Of a stretch of DNA of 64,000 nucleotides, positions 31,001 to 42,601 are shown in pieces (position 1 is the stretch's first letter; every line of letters begins with the position of its first letter). The notes below the pieces were generated by a model. That model had not been told where the DNA came from and did not search any database. It saw nothing but the letters and a program-made list of their open reading frames with translations. Position numbers and translations under genes: made by a program. Where the stretch lies: NCBI RefSeq assembly GCF_003576645.1, contig NC_044919.1:34111211-34175210 (forward strand), in the 5' to 3' direction. This DNA is from Ipomoea triloba. Lineage: Eukaryota > Streptophyta > Magnoliopsida > Solanales > Convolvulaceae.

Positions 31001-31427
31001 TCCACAATTTTATAACTCAATATTCAATAGTATAACACACTTATTGAATCTATATAACAAAATTGTGAATATAGAGTTCAAAATTTGTGAATATTAAGTA
31101 ATGTAATTTTGTATATTAAGATCTAAAATTATATAGAATTTTAAATTTGTAAATATGTACCTGGATCTACCTTGTCGCATAATTTGCCATGTTGGTCACT
31201 TGTTGAGGCAAGTGAGGCAACCCAAATTACCAATCCTCAATGAATATAATAAACAAAAATATGGGCCCAAGCCGGCCTAATATGTCAATGGCCTGTTTTT
31301 ACGGCCCAAAACAAGATTTCTGAACCCGAGGAAAGCCACAGCGCGACCCTTGAAAAGGCCATGTCATCGGTCTCTTCAACTTCTCAAATCTCTCGCAAAA
31401 GTGTGTAGAGAGCCAGCCACGTTAGCC

Positions 31428-34400
31428 ATGGAGCCGTGGCTAGACGACTTAGCCGACGACCTCCAAAGCATAAGCTTCAACTCCGCCACTACCGCCACCG
31501 AAATCCACCGCTCCACCAGCTCCGGCTCCGAGGCCACCTGGACGGCTGCCTCCTCCGGCTCCTCCCATTTCCTCCCCCCTCCGCCTCCTTCCTCCGCCAA
31601 GCCCCGTTCCGCCATTCCCTCCGGCGACCCCTGCTGGGACGCCATCCGCCGCGCTCTCTCTTCTTCCTCCTCCTCATCTCCCTCCCTCTCAGTCTCCGAC
31701 CTCCGCTTCATCCACCGCCTCGGCTCCGGCGACATCGGCGCCGTCTATCTCGCCGAGGTGAAAGCTCCTCCCCCGCCTCCGGCCGAGCCGCCGCAATCTC
31801 CGTCGCTATTACAGCAGCCGGCTCTCTTCGCCGCCAAGGTCATGGACAAGAAGGAGCTCGCGAGCCGTAATAAGGAAGGACGCGCGAGGACAGAAAAGGA
31901 AATTCTGGAAATGTTAGACCACCCGTTCCTCCCCACTCTCTACGCCTCCATCGATTCCCCTAAATGGTCGTGCCTCTTAACGGAGTTCTGCCCCGGCGGC
32001 GACCTCCACGTCCTCCGTCAACGTCAACCGGCCAAACGCTTCCCGGAATCCTCAGTCCGGTACGCTCTCTACACTCTCCACAGATCCTCATTCCTCATTT
32101 CTCATTTCACATCAATCAATACTGCTTTATAATAAAACTAAAATTTCCAATTCCAATACATACATCAAATAATCACGAGCGGCTATGGCGTTTTTGCATT
32201 TTTTTTAACCTAAATTTGTATGAAGATTCTGTGATGATGGAGATGAGAGTTACGTGTTATTGAACGATCGGCGGGGACCACCACCTGACGGAATAGCTGG
32301 TGTAGGTCCCATTCATTCGGTCACTGTCTTCTCCACTTTACTTCTGAAAGCTGGATCTACAGTGAACCGACACACAGCGGATCGTCGCTCCGCCTTTATT
32401 CCGGCGAGCTTCGAGGCCGGAAAAGTTTGTTCGCCGATTATTAGATTAGTACAGTCTGACAGAGAGCTGTGTCACTATTCTCTGAGCTCGAAGTCAGAGC
32501 ATTCCAACCAATAGGATCACGACACGTTAGTATCGTAATTTATAATTCAGGACCTAGTTCCTTATTAAATTACAATAAATTAATAATTTTTATTTTTATT
32601 TACAATAAATAATACGTAGTAATTAAAAGGAGTAGCTAAGTTCTTTAAAACAAAAAATATATGTATATTTTTGTTGCCGGTTGTAGGGAGAGCTCACAAG
32701 TAGTACAAACCTTTTAGTGGGGGATATAATATTAGAGTTGACTTAAAAGATGCATGTAATACATGGCAAGAAAATTAATTTTCTTTATTTTTTAAAAGGA
32801 AAATTCTCTTCTTTTTTTCTTTTTCCGTGTATTTCTCCTCCAAACATTTACCTTTTGGCTGATTTCACTACTAATTAAAAAATAAATTTAATTACCAATA
32901 AGATATGTCACATCAGAAGAGAAAAAATTATTAACGGTAGTATAGGAGGGGTTTATAGCATTTTTTTTTTTTTTTTTTTTTTTTTGGTCCATTAAAAAAA
33001 CCCCTAAATTAAGGGATTGTAAAAGGGCAAGGGAATTTGGTTTCCCTAAAATTTTGCTGAAATCAGGGGTTTAACACCCTTTAATTTTATTATTATTGAA
33101 TTATTAGTGGTGATTTTTACCATATTTTTAGTTTGTTTTTCCTTTTCTAATCTGTTTTTTTGGGTGAAATTGGTATAGAATCGAGACATTCTAGTGTTCT
33201 ACTAGACAATAGGTTTTTGGCCACATATGAAAACTATTTTTTCTTGATTTATTTGGTATTTTTTAGGCCATGAATATCTCTTTTCCTTCTTAATTTTATC
33301 CTTTTACCTTATTACGTGGTCATAAAATTCTTTATAGTCATAGATTATTACACTTTTTATATTCATGGATTACTACTTGACAACCCGATTTGAAAAATAT
33401 TTAAAAAGAATCAAATCAAGTATGACTAGGCAATAAGGTGAATATCAGGAGGGGAATATAGCACCACTCATTTTATATTATGTCCATTATTAACTTTAAA
33501 ACTAGCCAATGGTAATGAAAATCGATTAAAGTTGAATTTGATGGATTTTTGCAGAAACTCAGGGATCTAGTATAGGTTTTTGTCAGTTAAATTGTGATTT
33601 TTACCTTATTTTATCAAGGTGGTCCTTAAAATTTGGAGTTAATACATAAGGGGGGTCCCTTTTTGCATTCCATGTTTGACAATTATCCCATATTTACACA
33701 CAAGTGAGGTTACACGGATGATGACAAACTTGGATAGGGCCAAGGAGATGGTGGCCACTGGCCAGAATGATGGAGTGAATAATTTGAATTAGTGGATCAT
33801 AACCTAAGCATGGTATGTCTAGCTTAATATGGAAAGTGGCTGTGATATGATAGAGCTGATATTTGATTAGGTTCATAATGACCATCTGACTTGCAGAGTT
33901 TTACAGGCTAACTTTATGTAACTAATAAATCACTTTTTTTTTTCACAAGAAAGAAAAGTGTGAATCCTCTCCATGACCTTTCCTTTTGGACTCTAATGCT
34001 TATAGAAGATCCTGGTGGTCTGTTATTTCCTACTCTTCCTCGTATTATTGTTCGACATAAGCAATGTGAGATGTCGATGTTAGTCCATTAGTGTAAGAAC
34101 AAGAAGAAACAAACAAAAGGGAAAGTAGTTGGATCAGTTTTATGACTTTTATCCATGAAAGATTTGGTGAGTGGTATCTGCTTGTCAGTCCCCCCCTGCT
34201 TCTCTAGCTTGTTAGAAGTTTTTGTATGCTTTTGTCCTCTATCGTTCAATTTGATATCAGAGAGAGATTATGGCCTACGTGTTGTTTGAAATCGGTCAAA
34301 AGTAACTGACTTGCATACTTAAAATTTTTAGTTGAGATGGATCATATGCTTTAGTATTTATAACGTTACAAGAAAGAGTTGTGTTCCTAGAGAAGGTTAT

Positions 34401-35880
34401 TGAAAGGATTTGTATGAACAAGGCACCATGGATGTATTACTATACAATGTAATTATGTTGCACTTCTGGTAAAGCACCAAAAGAAAGATGCCAAAAAGCT
34501 AGGAACAGAAAAGTGAAAGTGATTCCATTATAGAGAGACAAAATAGCCTAGGACCCTTGCACTTTTGATTTGGTTACATTGTTACTGAAGGGTCCTGGAC
34601 ATTCATGGAATAAAGCACAGTAGCAAGGAAACATATAGGTCCCTTCTCATGCCCCTTGTTGAATTAGAACCAGGAATGGCCTATTTCCTGCCACTAGTTA
34701 GTATTCCTTGCTTTTGTTTGGATTATGATTCACATTTTCCACTTTATCCTTTCAAAGGATGAATTAGGTGATCCGTGAGGTAAACTAATTTAAGTTGTTT
34801 ATAGTTTTTATTATACAGTATTTGATAAAAGAGATCAATGTTACAGCAACAGTATAGGGATTATGCAAACTAGCATTTGACCATATCTACTTGGTTCTTA
34901 GGCTTGAGGATTTAATCTTGGAGAAAGTTTAAGTTGTACTGGCTCAAACCCATCAAGTCAACTATCATTAATTGGGATTGTACATTATTTTTATGTTTTG
35001 TGATCATCGTAGCTTGCATTTGTACCCATAGATCATTATATATTTTGGTGGCTGATTTTCATGAATCTGCAGATTTTATGCATCAGAGGTGATTGTTGCT
35101 CTAGAGTATGTACACATGATGGGGATTGTTTATCGTGACCTAAAGCCCGAAAACGTATTGGTTAGATCAGACGGCCATATTATGCTGACAGACTTCGACC
35201 TTTCCTTAAAATGCGACACGTCTACATCAACTCCTGCTCAAGTAATTTCCGGCCAAAACACACCCGCCGGATCGGCGCAAAACCAGTACAGCTACGCCAT
35301 TGATCCGCCCAAGTTCACCGCATCTTCCTGCATCCTCCCCAACTGCATAGTCCCCGCCGTTTCATGCTTCAGCCCAAGGCGGAGGCGCAAGAAGAAACCC
35401 GGCCCGCACAGCGGGCCGGAGTTCGTGGCCGAGCCCGTGGACGTCCGGTCAATGTCATTCGTCGGTACTCACGAGTACCTGGCGCCGGAAATCGTCTCCG
35501 GCGAGGGCCACGGCAGCGCCGTCGATTGGTGGACGCTCGGAATCTTCATCTTCGAGCTGTTATACGGCGTGACGCCGTTCAGGGGCATGGACAACGAGCT
35601 AACCCTAGCCAACATCGTCGCCCGCGCCCTGGAATTCCCCAAGGAGCCGCCCATCCCCGCCGCGGCTAAGGACTTGATTTCGCAGCTGCTGGTTAAAGAT
35701 CCCGCCCGGCGAATGGGGTCCACCATGGGCGCCACCGCAATAAAGCAACACCCGTTCTTTCAGGGCGTGAATTGGGCACTCCTACGTTGTACACCTCCGC
35801 CCTTCGTGCCTCCGCCTTATGCTCGAGACGTTTTGTCCGATAATGAAAGTTGTCCCGACACCCCAGTCGAGTACTATTGA
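31428..35880 (+). CDS. PID2: PINOID2-type AGC VIII protein kinase
   Basis: Two exons, 31428-32059 and 35073-35880 (479 aa), split in the arginine codon SSVR|FYASEV (phase 2), the same place as in the kinase at 21525-24642. The start is the ATG in GCCATGG at 31428 ([14 protein letters not shown]); upstream in frame there is only a TTG. The G-loop [10 protein letters not shown]136 (FAAKVMDK), YRDLKPEN with D233, DFD at 251-253 and [21 protein letters not shown] are intact. The insertion has SSCILPNC...[12 protein letters not shown], and the C-terminus ends DTPVEYY; both match Arabidopsis PID2 (At2g26700) from memory, rather than PINOID itself or WAG1/2. An Ala/Pro-rich insert ([14 protein letters not shown], ~111-125) sits in the beta2-beta3 loop. 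PINOID-group kinases phosphorylate PIN auxin carriers at the plasma membrane. Exon 1 is much more GC-rich than its surroundings. No PDK1-type FxxF ending is seen. Confidence 0.92.
32060..35072 (+). other. 3.0-kb intron of the PID2-type kinase
   Basis: GT-AG intron between CG|GTACGC and CTGCAG|ATTTTATG. It contains a long T tract (about 32961-32985) and no convincing coding sequence. The first ~450 bp are GC-richer and contain an open 86-codon frame with no recognisable features, probably chance. Near 33600-33660, GGTGGTCCTTAAAATTTGG resembles transposon-end sequence but has no partner. Confidence 0.5.
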
Positions 35881-38499
35881 TAAAAAGAATTGCACCTCAA
35901 TCTCGGGTACCACTAGTGTGAATATAGAGTAATATAAAGGAACTTTCACACTCTCAGTTATAATATATACCGTGATTGACCTGTCGGGGTCTGGTGCAAT
36001 GGCTACATGCAATTTTCTAATACATTATTATCTCAAGCCTATTCATGTTACTTGTTGGTATGGAAATGATAAATGACGTGAATAAAAATCATATTCATGC
36101 AATGTACTTTGTAGTTTGAAGGTTTCAGGTCCAACAGATAGTTATATGTTAGAATATGCTTTAAAAAAATCTTATTCAAAGGTAGTTTGGTAGTTAAAGG
36201 TCTCGTGATTTGACTCTGACTACCTGCTAGATCAAACGCTTATACCATTGTTAAAAAAATGAAACAATGTCTATTCTGATCTATAAATCAAACAAAATGT
36301 GACACACATTGTTACCCTTTATTTCCTCTCCATAAGCCTTCATGAGTCCTTGAGAGTGTTAGCTTTAAAAGGCAGGCAAAAGTAAGTTTTTAAAGTAATG
36401 CTTGATAAAAAGTTAAAAAGCAAGGCATGCATTTCCTTTTAATAATTTTTCAACCACTACAAAAGCTAAAGCTATAGTTGACCCGCTCAACTTTATTTCA
36501 TTATACACTGTCATCATATTCATATTTTTAAAAGACAAAATGTTAGACTTGGCCTTTCACCCAACAGCAATCAATTGCTGAATTTAACTCTACATCGACC
36601 CCCGGTCCAACACATGCAATAATAGAAGACAGACGGAGGGAGAGAAGGCAGGTTGGAAATGGATTTGTTAATTAAGATAAGGGAGTTCGATCGTAATGCA
36701 TGCGAAAGTCAATGGCAGTGTCGGAAAGATCGGATACGGACAACGTGCGTGTAGACATTTGGTATCGGCGAGGGACTTAACCGTGCATGGTTGGTTGGTG
36801 GCTTGGTAGGGCCGTAGGGGCCGGTTTTGGCCTTAAATCTTTTTATGCTTCTGGTTTATGTGGTTGTCTAATGCATGCTTCTTCACATGATCTGTTTTTT
36901 TCTTTTGGTTATTTTAATGCTAGCTACCTTGTTTTTAATTTCTTTGATTTTATTTTTATTGGAGCGGTGGTGACTCCATTCAATAAGCCGTGGGTCTAGT
37001 GACCCTACTCAAAATTTGTCTACCAACAAAATATAGGAAGTATTGAAGATATTCAATAGAGACGAGTTTAATCTAAAAAATAGTACATGTATGATTATTA
37101 GTTATTAATTTAAGTGTTACCAAACAAAATGATTAAGCTTCCGGAATCAAAGTAACGTTTCATCTCTTGTATGTGTGGTAACGAAATGATGGCTAACGTA
37201 ATAGTTGCTATTTGTACTGGTTAAATACATGTACAAATTTGGTGGGGTTTTAAATCTTGACAACCATACCGAGTTATTCAGTGTTGTTTTATTGGGTTGA
37301 TTGATTAAGTCAATTCGATACCTAGCTAATAGATCACATAGTAGAATTACTAACTTGTAGGATCCAAACTCATTCTTCACTTTGATTCTCATATCTCTTT
37401 ACCTCTCTTCTACTTCAACTTTTTCTTTGCTGCGGAGTACAAGTTTTTTTTTTTTGTCATGTTTATAGTACAATTGCACATTAGTGTTTTTTTTTTTTTT
37501 CATATAATTTGTATTATTCCCTTTTTTAGTATTTTTGGATACCTGCTCAATTATGTGTGATTCTCACTCATTCTCTCATATAATTTACTTGTATGTATTT
37601 GTGTGTGTGCAGGTATGTGTTAGCTTAATGTATTTATGATGTAGTAGTTGAGCACAGATTTTAAGATTTAGACAACACTGTACAAAAAATCTTAGAATCA
37701 CATAAGAAAAATCTATATGTGAGTTTTTTCTTGTTAGGCCAATCAAAAATAATAAAAAAAAAATCATGCTGCAATGATAATGCACCTAGTCGATGCGGTT
37801 GACGTGATTTACGATGATCATCTAAAAAAATAGAAAAATTTCAAAAGTTATGCACAAATCCAAATTAGCAATAACAACGTTTTTTTTTTTTTCATCGTCT
37901 CTCTTCTCCATATCTTCCGATTTGCCTAAAAGTTTGAGAAAAACTCCATTATTTATATGGTCTTACTATTATCAATGTACCCGTGTACAAATTTAATACA
38001 AGTTAAGTGTAACCTCAAACAATAAACAAACTCATGCATTATTGTAATATAAAATGTTAATCTCACTCGATATATATATATAAATAATACTATTTGTATC
38101 AAAAGTTATATATCAAAACTCGTTGACATAATTTAATTAATTCACAATAAAACTGATCAATTCACAAGTAATTATAAGTAAATGAATTGTAATACTTGTG
38201 ATAAATGATATCAGCCGGTGGCCTGGTGCAACTGCAGTTTTAATTTCCATCTGGTCATTACTACGACATTGATGGATGGATGTAAAGGTGGGGGCTTCAT
38301 TGGTGAGAGAGTTAATTCTGTAATTGTCATGCATGTGCATTAATGATACTCATAATTATATGATTAGATACATATAACAACTTTATCCATAGGGTAACTC
38401 AACTACTTGTACAAGGTACATACATATAACCTTCCGTCCTTACCCACAAACATAGAATTGCGGAGGGGTAAATTAATTAAGATAACCAGCATCCATGAT

Positions 38500-38880
38500 T
38501 AAAAAAATCGCTAGGAGTCACTATTTTTTTTAAAAAAAAATTTTGTTTAAAACTTTTTAAGACTAATAATTATAAATTATTTAATATTTTTATAGTTAAT
38601 ATTAAAATATTAAATATTAACCTAAAAAAACATCTAGAGTTTAAACAATTTAAGATTATTCCGCTCAAAACCATAAAATAAGTCATTCAAAAAAAGGTAA
38701 ACACTAACTAATTGGCCTACTAGGTGACCTAGTTGGTGCCTAGGAGGCCTAGACAGTCAGCGCCTAAGCAGCCTAGGCCGCGCTTATTAGGCGACTTAGT
38801 CGGCCGCCTAAACCACCAATTATGGTGATACGCTAGATAGGCGGCCGGCCGGCGCTTATGCAGGATTTTTGCAACATTGT
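38500..38880. mobile_element. Probable hAT-like MITE with GCCTAGGCGG-type core
   Basis: The core is built of GCCTAGGC, GGCGACTTAG and GGCGGCCGGCCGGCGC blocks. One side has AAAAAAATCGCTAGG and the other GGATTTTTGCAACATTG, resembling hAT-type ends seen in many plant genomes. No clean target duplication was found. Confidence 0.45.
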
Positions 38881-39399
38881 CAGCAGCCCATTTGGTGGGA
38901 GGACCAGTGTGTGGTACTCATAAAGAACCACCTCACGAGGATGAAACTCCCACATTACGGCTGTTGGGCTTGATTTTGCGTTATTATTCACTATCTGTCA
39001 TCACCCAAGATTGAGCCACATGTGCGGACTAAATACATATGACATGTTCACTTTTGGGTGTAGAACTCCTAAAGAGCAAATGATGGAAGTGGGGTTAAGA
39101 GGTTAAAGCACTGTGTTTTTGGAGCAAATTAGAAGCAGCTGAGATGTGAGATGATGATTACTGGTTGAATAACTGACTTTTTGAGCTAGACAAGAAGAAA
39201 AAGGAGATATAGTAATTATGAAAATTGATCATTGATCAGGTGAAATCTGATTTGAAGGAATAGTAGTAGTTAGATTTCTACAGGTCCAGGCCAAATTGAG
39301 AATTTATCAAACCAAGATTTTGTTGCCTGCATTTTCCTGGGCTGTTCACTACTGAATAGAGCAGTGTAATGGGCTATTCAAATTGCATCCCTCACCCTA

Positions 39400-39560
39400 T
39401 TGGCTTTTTTGGTTTGAACTGATCAGTTATGACTAATCTAGATTGATCGAGTAAGTTGATTTATCTTCTTGTGATCCTTTGTCGACTAGAATCATATGTG
39501 AGATTTACCAGTACACATAGTGTAGTAGTTATTGGTTTCCCTCTGTCACTCAAGAAAAAA
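39400..39560 (+). mobile_element. 5'-truncated SINE (same family as 20165-20343)
   Basis: TTTTGGTTTGAACTGATCAG and CTAATCTAGATTG, followed by TCTTCTTGTGATCCTTTG and GGTTTCCCTCTGTCACTCAAG, match the 3' half of the SINE in HDAC intron 3 and invertase intron 5. The tRNA-like head is missing. Confidence 0.55.
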
Positions 39561-39714
39561 ATAATTGCATCCCTCACTCTAGCTATCCTATGTTGTTTTG
39601 TTAGTATAACATTGTTGGGCTTCACCCCTACCACAAGTTGTGCCTTTGCACTGTTTAGCTATGCCATCAATCAAGCCTTTTAAGTTCGTCGGAATCATCA
39701 TAGTATTTTTTTTT

Positions 39715-39860
39715 GGATGATGAGAGAAACGCACAACCACTATCCGAGAATGTGCACGGGGTAAACCCGCCTTGTGACCCTAACCACTGGGCAAAAAAAA
39801 CCACTAAACCAGCCTAGTTTGGCTAGGTTCAAACCAAGAAGCATAACAATAGTTAAGAGA
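39715..39860 (-). repeat. SINE-like fragment
   Basis: The minus strand holds GGTTCAAACCTAGCC and GTGGTTAGGGTCACAAGG, then ends in TCTCTCATCATCC and an A-rich tail. It shares TTCTTGGTTTGAACC with the other SINEs. The borders are unclear. Confidence 0.35.
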
Positions 39861-40239
39861 TTAAATGACGATAATATTCATAGCTGTTACATTCTTTTCA
39901 TCAATACATAAAGAAGACAAAACAATTTTCAATATGTCATGTTCCAAAACACAGATGAAAACATGCTAATTGTTACAGTCAGTAGCTACCTGTTAGTTGT
40001 GATTGGTAGTAGAAACCTATTAGTCATGGCTGGAAGTTGCAACCAGCAAGTCCATTGTAACTTTCTTGATGCAATCTACAGAGTAAATTCTTTTCCGTTT
40101 TAGTATTCGATGATGATGCCATTTCTAAAGAATAAACTCAAGTATATGAACATAAGCTGCAAAAATTCTACGAACTTATTAAAACGCATGTTCTGCATTG
40201 TTCCTGTAGGGATTACCTTTCAAGAATTTAGCGAGGAGC

Positions 40240-40284
40240 TCAATAAGAGGCATCTGCATTCGAAGGTGTTAAATCTGCTGTCAC
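40240..40284 (-). pseudogene. PAP/fibrillin 3' exon fragment, fusion of two exons
   Basis: Minus strand, after a CTGCAG acceptor: the 15-codon frame VTADLTPSNADASY* ends at 40240. Its left half matches the start of the exon at 43781-43858/46763-46840 (TADL/IDLTPVNA), and its right half the end of the terminal exon (LADTSY*). The segment between them has been deleted. It is part of the duplicated unit around the U2 genes. Confidence 0.5.
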
Positions 40285-40634
40285 CTGCAGAAAAGTGAAT
40301 TAAAGAGTCAATATTAGTGCAACCAATATGCAGAGGGAGAAAGTATTTATTCTATTGAGTTACCTTGATTTACATTATCCTCTCACATGCTCTGTCCGGC
40401 CGGGGTGTGGGGCCCTTGGGGTTGGGTATTATTCAACCTTTTGGGAGAAGAAGAAAGTATTTGTTCCCACGTGCACAAGGAAATAGTTCTGGATATAGCA
40501 AATGCAAACAAATTGTATTGTCGTGAGAATTAGACTACAAATTAGTCTTATGATTATTGCTTCCAAGACTTTGCTTAACCAATTTTTCATAAGTTTCTTA
40601 ACTACAAAATAGTATTATCCCACTGTTTGCTGAA

Positions 40635-40686
40635 TTCCCACATTGAAAATGTAGAAAGCATGTAAAGGTGCATGAGCAGCATAAAA
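40635..40686 (+). promoter_or_regulatory. U2 copy 1 promoter (USE and TATA)
   Basis: USE TTCCCACATTG at 40635-40645 (plant consensus RTCCCACATCG) and TATA-like CATAAAA at 40680-40686, 34 bp apart, a Pol II-type spacing. The start of U2 follows 32 bp after the TATA start. Confidence 0.8.
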
Positions 40687-40711
40687 AAAGGGGACTGTCT
40701 AAAAGTAAGAC

Positions 40712-40908
40712 ATACCTTTCTCGGCCTTTTGGCTAAGATCAAGTGTAGTATCTGTTCTTATCAGTTTAATATCTGATACATGAGCCATTGGTTCGCATGA
40801 TATTAACTCAATTTTTCTAGGGGAATGGCCCATCAGGTAGCTTGCTACTTGGGTCTTTGAGTGTCGCCTTGGTATTGCACCATTGCCTTGGCCGGGCACA
40901 CCCCACCA
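40712..40908 (+). ncRNA. U2: U2 spliceosomal snRNA, copy 1
   Basis: Starts ATACCTTTCTCGGCC, with the branch-point pairing GTAGTATC, an Sm-type stretch AATTTTTCTAGG and the end GGCACACCCCACC, at the usual plant length of ~196 nt. In stem IIb it reads CATGAGCCATTGGTTCGCATG, so some pairing bases differ from the other copies. The U2 snRNP pairs with the intron branch site during splicing. Confidence 0.9.
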
Positions 40909-41099
40909 ATTTCATTCCAACATTTTATAATATTTGTATTGTTTTTGTAAGATTGGTTATTTTTGGTCCTAATTACTTGAAGTCTGTCATGCAACTGCTC
41001 TTATAGTCTGTCTGATTCTAGTACTTGATGGTTATGGTGCTTATTAAAATGATGAACGATCTGCACTCTTCAAGCAAGCGAAGGGACAAAAATGACAGT

Positions 41100-41190
41100 C
41101 TTTACATACCACACTACTGGCTATCTTGAAAGAATTTAAGAGCAAAGCAAATCACTACTGGCTATCTTGAAAGAATTTAAGAGCAAATCC
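41100..41190 (+). repeat. Short tandem duplication in the copy 1 spacer
   Basis: CACTACTGGCTATCTTGAAA and the following GAATTTAAGAGCAAA occur twice in a row (about 41111 and 41152). The matching place after U2 copy 5 has one version. Confidence 0.7.
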
Positions 41191-41285
41191 TTCTTGCGAT
41201 GATTGATTAATAAGAACAAAATAGGTTGTGTGCTCCAGAAACACCACTTGACATCAATACCAAGCAAAAAGGTCAAACACCATAA

Positions 41286-41519
41286 TTCTTTTGGGGGATT
41301 AGACCACGTGGTGTCGAGGTGTCCTGAGTAATCCTAACTATAGGAGACACCTTTAAACCCTTACCATACTCAGACTATTCCCCGTTTGCACCAGGTTGAC
41401 CCAACTAAGGGGCAAAGTGTTGGCTTATATTGGTTTTTCAATACAAGGGGAGGTTTTGAACTCCCGACCTCTTTTAAGGGATGAGAGTGTACGGCCACTA
41501 ATGCCAACCAAGTTGGTTA
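41286..41519 (-). mobile_element. tRNA-derived SINE inserted in the U2 array
   Basis: On the minus strand the head is AACCAACTTGGTTGGCATTAG (A-box region GTTGGCATTAGTGG), with B-box-like GGGAGTTCAAAACC. It is flanked by a perfect 9-bp duplication ACACCATAA (41277-41285 and 41520-41528). The paralogous spacer after U2 copy 5 (about 45444-45465) has the uninterrupted site. It is a different family from the HDAC-intron SINE. Confidence 0.8.
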
Positions 41520-41607
41520 ACACCATAAATTTATGAATGAATAAAAGGAAGCATACCCAAAAGAAAAACATAAAAGTATACCTTTCAAGATTTTAGATAG
41601 GAGCTCA

Positions 41608-41665
41608 CTAAGAGGTATCTGCCAATTTCAGGGGTGAACAACTGAACAAGTCATCTCTTGATACT
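41608..41665 (-). pseudogene. PAP/fibrillin terminal exon fragment
   Basis: Acceptor AACAG, then a frame continuing from phase 2: VSRDDLFSCSPLKLADTS*, ending TAG at 41608. It matches the fibrillin C-terminus (family pattern RxSRGDKGNLFVLKMxD) but with changed residues in the GDKGN motif. Splice acceptor and frame are intact. Confidence 0.5.
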
Positions 41666-41925
41666 CTGTTAGAACACACAACATTGATGAGATGAATACG
41701 TGTGAATTAATGTTGTGGATGTTTTTTTTTTTCTTTGATAAACCATGCCCCTCAAAAACGGTCAGATGTATTTTATCTAGGATCTCCATAACAAGTTAAT
41801 TTTCCACAATATTTTTTCTCAGATGTACATACGCACAGGCTTATCAAATTTAATTTATTCAAATGCAGTCTTTCAAACTTGTGTTTGCATGTGTATAAAT
41901 TAACATTGTCAAACTGTTTGCTGAA

Positions 41926-41976
41926 GTCCCACATTGAAAATGTAGGAAGCATGTGGCTGTGCAGAGCAATATAAAA
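41926..41976 (+). promoter_or_regulatory. U2 copy 2 promoter (USE and TATA)
   Basis: USE GTCCCACATTG at 41926-41936 and TATAAAA at 41970-41976, 33 bp apart. The transcript start at 42003 lies 33 bp from the TATA start. Confidence 0.85.
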
Positions 41977-42002
41977 GAAGGGGGCTGTCATTCTAGAAAA
42001 GC

Positions 42003-42199
42003 ATACCTTTCTCGGCCTTTTGGCTAAGATCAAGTGTAGTATCTGTTCTTATCAGTTTAATATCTGATATGTGGGCTATTGGCTCACATGATATTAACTC
42101 AATTTTTTTAGGGGGAGGGCTCGTTAAAGTGGCTTGCTACTTGGGCCTTCATTTGTCGCCTTGGTGTTGCACTATTGCCTTGGCCTGGCACACCCCACC
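42003..42199 (+). ncRNA. U2: U2 spliceosomal snRNA, copy 2 (diverged 3' half)
   Basis: The 5' ~65 nt match the other copies exactly, and the Sm-type AATTTTTTTAGG is present. The 3' half is the most diverged: GGGGGAGGGCTCGTTAAAGTGGC replaces the usual GGGGAAAGGCCCATTTAGGTAGC pattern, weakening stem III. The downstream CAATTTTAGTCTAA fits the plant snRNA 3' box (CA, spacer, AGTNNAA). Confidence 0.85.
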
Positions 42200-42523
42200 A
42201 ATTTTAGTCTAATCACTAATGTTTTTGCTGTCTACTGTACTCCACTATATATCTATATTTGGTTAAATTGTTATTGAATTGAATATTGAATCTAATTGCC
42301 AATGAGAAAAGATGTCATAGATCTTTACCTTTTCGTTTTTTTGAGGGAATGTTCTTTGGTCTCCATAATCACTGCAAGAAATAAGAAGACGAAACGAAAA
42401 TCTCGTTGCCCATTATTGACTCCTTTTCTGCAAACCAGTACTGTCTATCATGTGGTCATTAGAACATACAGACTAATAAGCACTAGAAACTAGTATTGTC
42501 TCACCGTTTGCTCAAGTTTCAGT

Positions 42524-42575
42524 GTCCCACATTGACAATGTAGAAAGCATGTGAATGTGCATGAGCAACATAAAA
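42524..42575 (+). promoter_or_regulatory. U2 copy 3 promoter (USE and TATA)
   Basis: USE GTCCCACATTG at 42524-42534 and CATAAAA at 42569-42575, 34 bp apart. The start at 42602 is 33 bp from the TATA start. Confidence 0.85.
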
Positions 42576-42601
42576 GAAGGGGGCTGTCAACAAAGAAAAG
42601 C

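Larger units (their letters stand above)
26096..31427. other. 5.3-kb gene-poor intergenic region
   Basis: AT-rich with no conserved coding content. It holds a diverged two-copy repeat (26290-26450 and 26580-26740), a CA microsatellite (27283-27297), a long TA/TG microsatellite (27979-28061), a SINE-like stretch at about 27620-27775 and a MITE-like block near 28783-28985 that begins ATAGGGATGACCACAGTTTGG. The last ~250 bp are the promoter and leader of the PID2-type kinase. Confidence 0.5.
35881..40239. other. Intergenic: PID2 3' end to the U2 array
   Basis: AT-rich, no gene seen. It holds the kinase 3' UTR, a GC-rich MITE-like block (about 38500-38880), a truncated SINE (39400-39560) and a second SINE-like fragment (39715-39860). 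Numerous poly-T/poly-A runs are present. The right end enters the duplicated unit of the U2 array. Confidence 0.5.

Noticed and set aside
31350..31427. Longer N-terminus of the PID2-type kinase
   Set aside because: It begins at TTG; the MEPWLDDL start has a good ATG context and matches the family.
31376..31735. Glu/Arg-rich minus-strand frames over PID2 exon 1
   Set aside because: They are antisense shadows of a GC-rich Ser/Pro-coding exon.
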